This document shows positions 4,846 to 5,184 of a stretch of DNA of 5,184 nt, in pieces. Under the pieces are notes generated by a model. The model worked only from the letters and a program-made list of their open reading frames with translations. It did not search any database and was not told the DNA's origin. Each line of letters starts with the position of its first letter. Positions within the stretch are counted from its first letter, which is position 1. A program made the translations under genes and the position numbers. This DNA is from Candidatus Aminicenantota bacterium (GTDB lineage: Bacteria > Acidobacteriota > Aminicenantia > Aminicenantales > JAFGBC01): positions 1 through 5,184 of the forward strand of contig JAFGBC010000178.1 in the NCBI GenBank assembly GCA_016933355.1. Direction: 5' to 3'.

Positions 4846-5184
4846 CAGCCAGCGGCGCTCGATCTCCTCGAGCGACTTCCCCTTCGTCTCGGGCAGGAAG
4901 ACGGCGATGAACACGAAGTCGACCGCGCACATGGCCGCGTAGAGCCAGAAGGCGAACGACTCGTGGAGCTTGTCGGCCATGACCGGGAAGGTCAGGGAGA
5001 CGACGAAATCGGCGAACCAGAGGGCGGCCGTGGCGATGGCCATCGCCCGGCCCCGGACCCGGGTCGGGAAGATCTCGGCGATGACGACCCAGACGATCGG
5101 GCCCATGGCCATGGCGAAGAAGGCGATGTAGAGAAGGGTGAAGAGGAGGATCAGCCCGCCCGAGAAGAGCTGGAACTTGAAGGC
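4834..5184 (-). CDS. Sugar porter family MFS transporter, C-terminal part
   Basis: The frame enters from the right edge and ends with TAA at 4836-4834, giving the last 116 residues; the start is outside the window. It is an inner-membrane sugar transporter of the major facilitator superfamily, probably a sugar:proton symporter like E. coli XylE. Three membrane segments are visible, roughly fragment residues 6-36, 47-69 and 77-97, which should be helices 10-12. Family marks are GPIVWVVIAEIFP (28-40), RVRGRAMAIA (42-51) and the C-terminal signature PETKGKSLEEIE (98-109). The alignment to XylE is close and ungapped from GPxxW to TFPxM. XylE sugar-contact residues W392 and W416 correspond to W32 and W56 here, but the Gln415 position is Leu55. 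This suggests a substrate preference different from xylose/glucose in XylE. It is convergent with otsB, overlapping it by 4 nt. A link to trehalose or glucose uptake is plausible from position only. Confidence 0.9.
   Translation of the reverse strand, partial: AFKFQLFSGGLILLFTLLYIAFFAMAMGPIVWVVIAEIFPTRVRGRAMAIATAALWFADFVVSLTFPVMADKLHESFAFWLYAAMCAVDFVFIAVFLPETKGKSLEEIERRWLKKA

Noticed and set aside
1..5184. tRNA, rRNA, CRISPR arrays, insertion sequences, attachment sites
   Set aside because: No cloverleaf, regularly spaced repeats, transposase frame or terminal inverted repeats were seen on either strand; the window is nearly filled by the six genes described.

Overview
The window comes from a GC-rich bacterial chromosome. 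Codons end mostly in C or G, every start used is ATG, and Shine-Dalgarno sites are clear. The taxon cannot be fixed from this sequence. A BNR-type sialidase relative, a trehalose operon and a XylE-like sugar porter side by side would suit an uncultured Acidobacteriota- or Aminicenantes-like heterotroph, but that is only a guess.

Layout: (1) 1-484, minus strand: N-terminal part of an exported sialidase-fold (BNR/Asp-box) protein that runs off the left edge. (2) 485-743: a divergent intergenic region with one AT-rich island (possible promoters) and several perfect GC-rich inverted repeats. (3) 744-4837, plus strand: a tight four-gene operon. It holds a GT20 trehalose-6-phosphate synthase-like enzyme (otsA-like), a 215-residue protein of unknown function, a GT4 trehalose glycosyltransferring synthase (treT) and trehalose-6-phosphate phosphatase (otsB). 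Junctions are an 8-nt gap, a 14-nt overlap and a 4-nt ATGA overlap, so translational coupling is likely. (4) 4834-5184, minus strand: the C-terminal 116 residues of a sugar porter family MFS transporter, convergent with otsB, the two stop codons overlapping. A small GGCC/GGCC hairpin plus T5 at this junction may terminate the operon.

The operon appears to encode two routes to trehalose. OtsA plus OtsB would make it from NDP-glucose and glucose-6-phosphate through trehalose-6-phosphate. TreT would make it directly, and reversibly, from NDP-glucose and glucose. The convergent sugar porter could supply or recover sugar.

The most interesting item is the uncharacterised second gene. It lies between the two glycosyltransferases and is visibly built from two diverged copies of a ~95-100-residue unit, each with an SIYYH motif. 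The GT20 enzyme is also not a canonical OtsA: its N-terminal acceptor region resembles glucosylglycerol-phosphate synthases in places and lacks a Trp that helps bind glucose-6-phosphate in E. coli OtsA.
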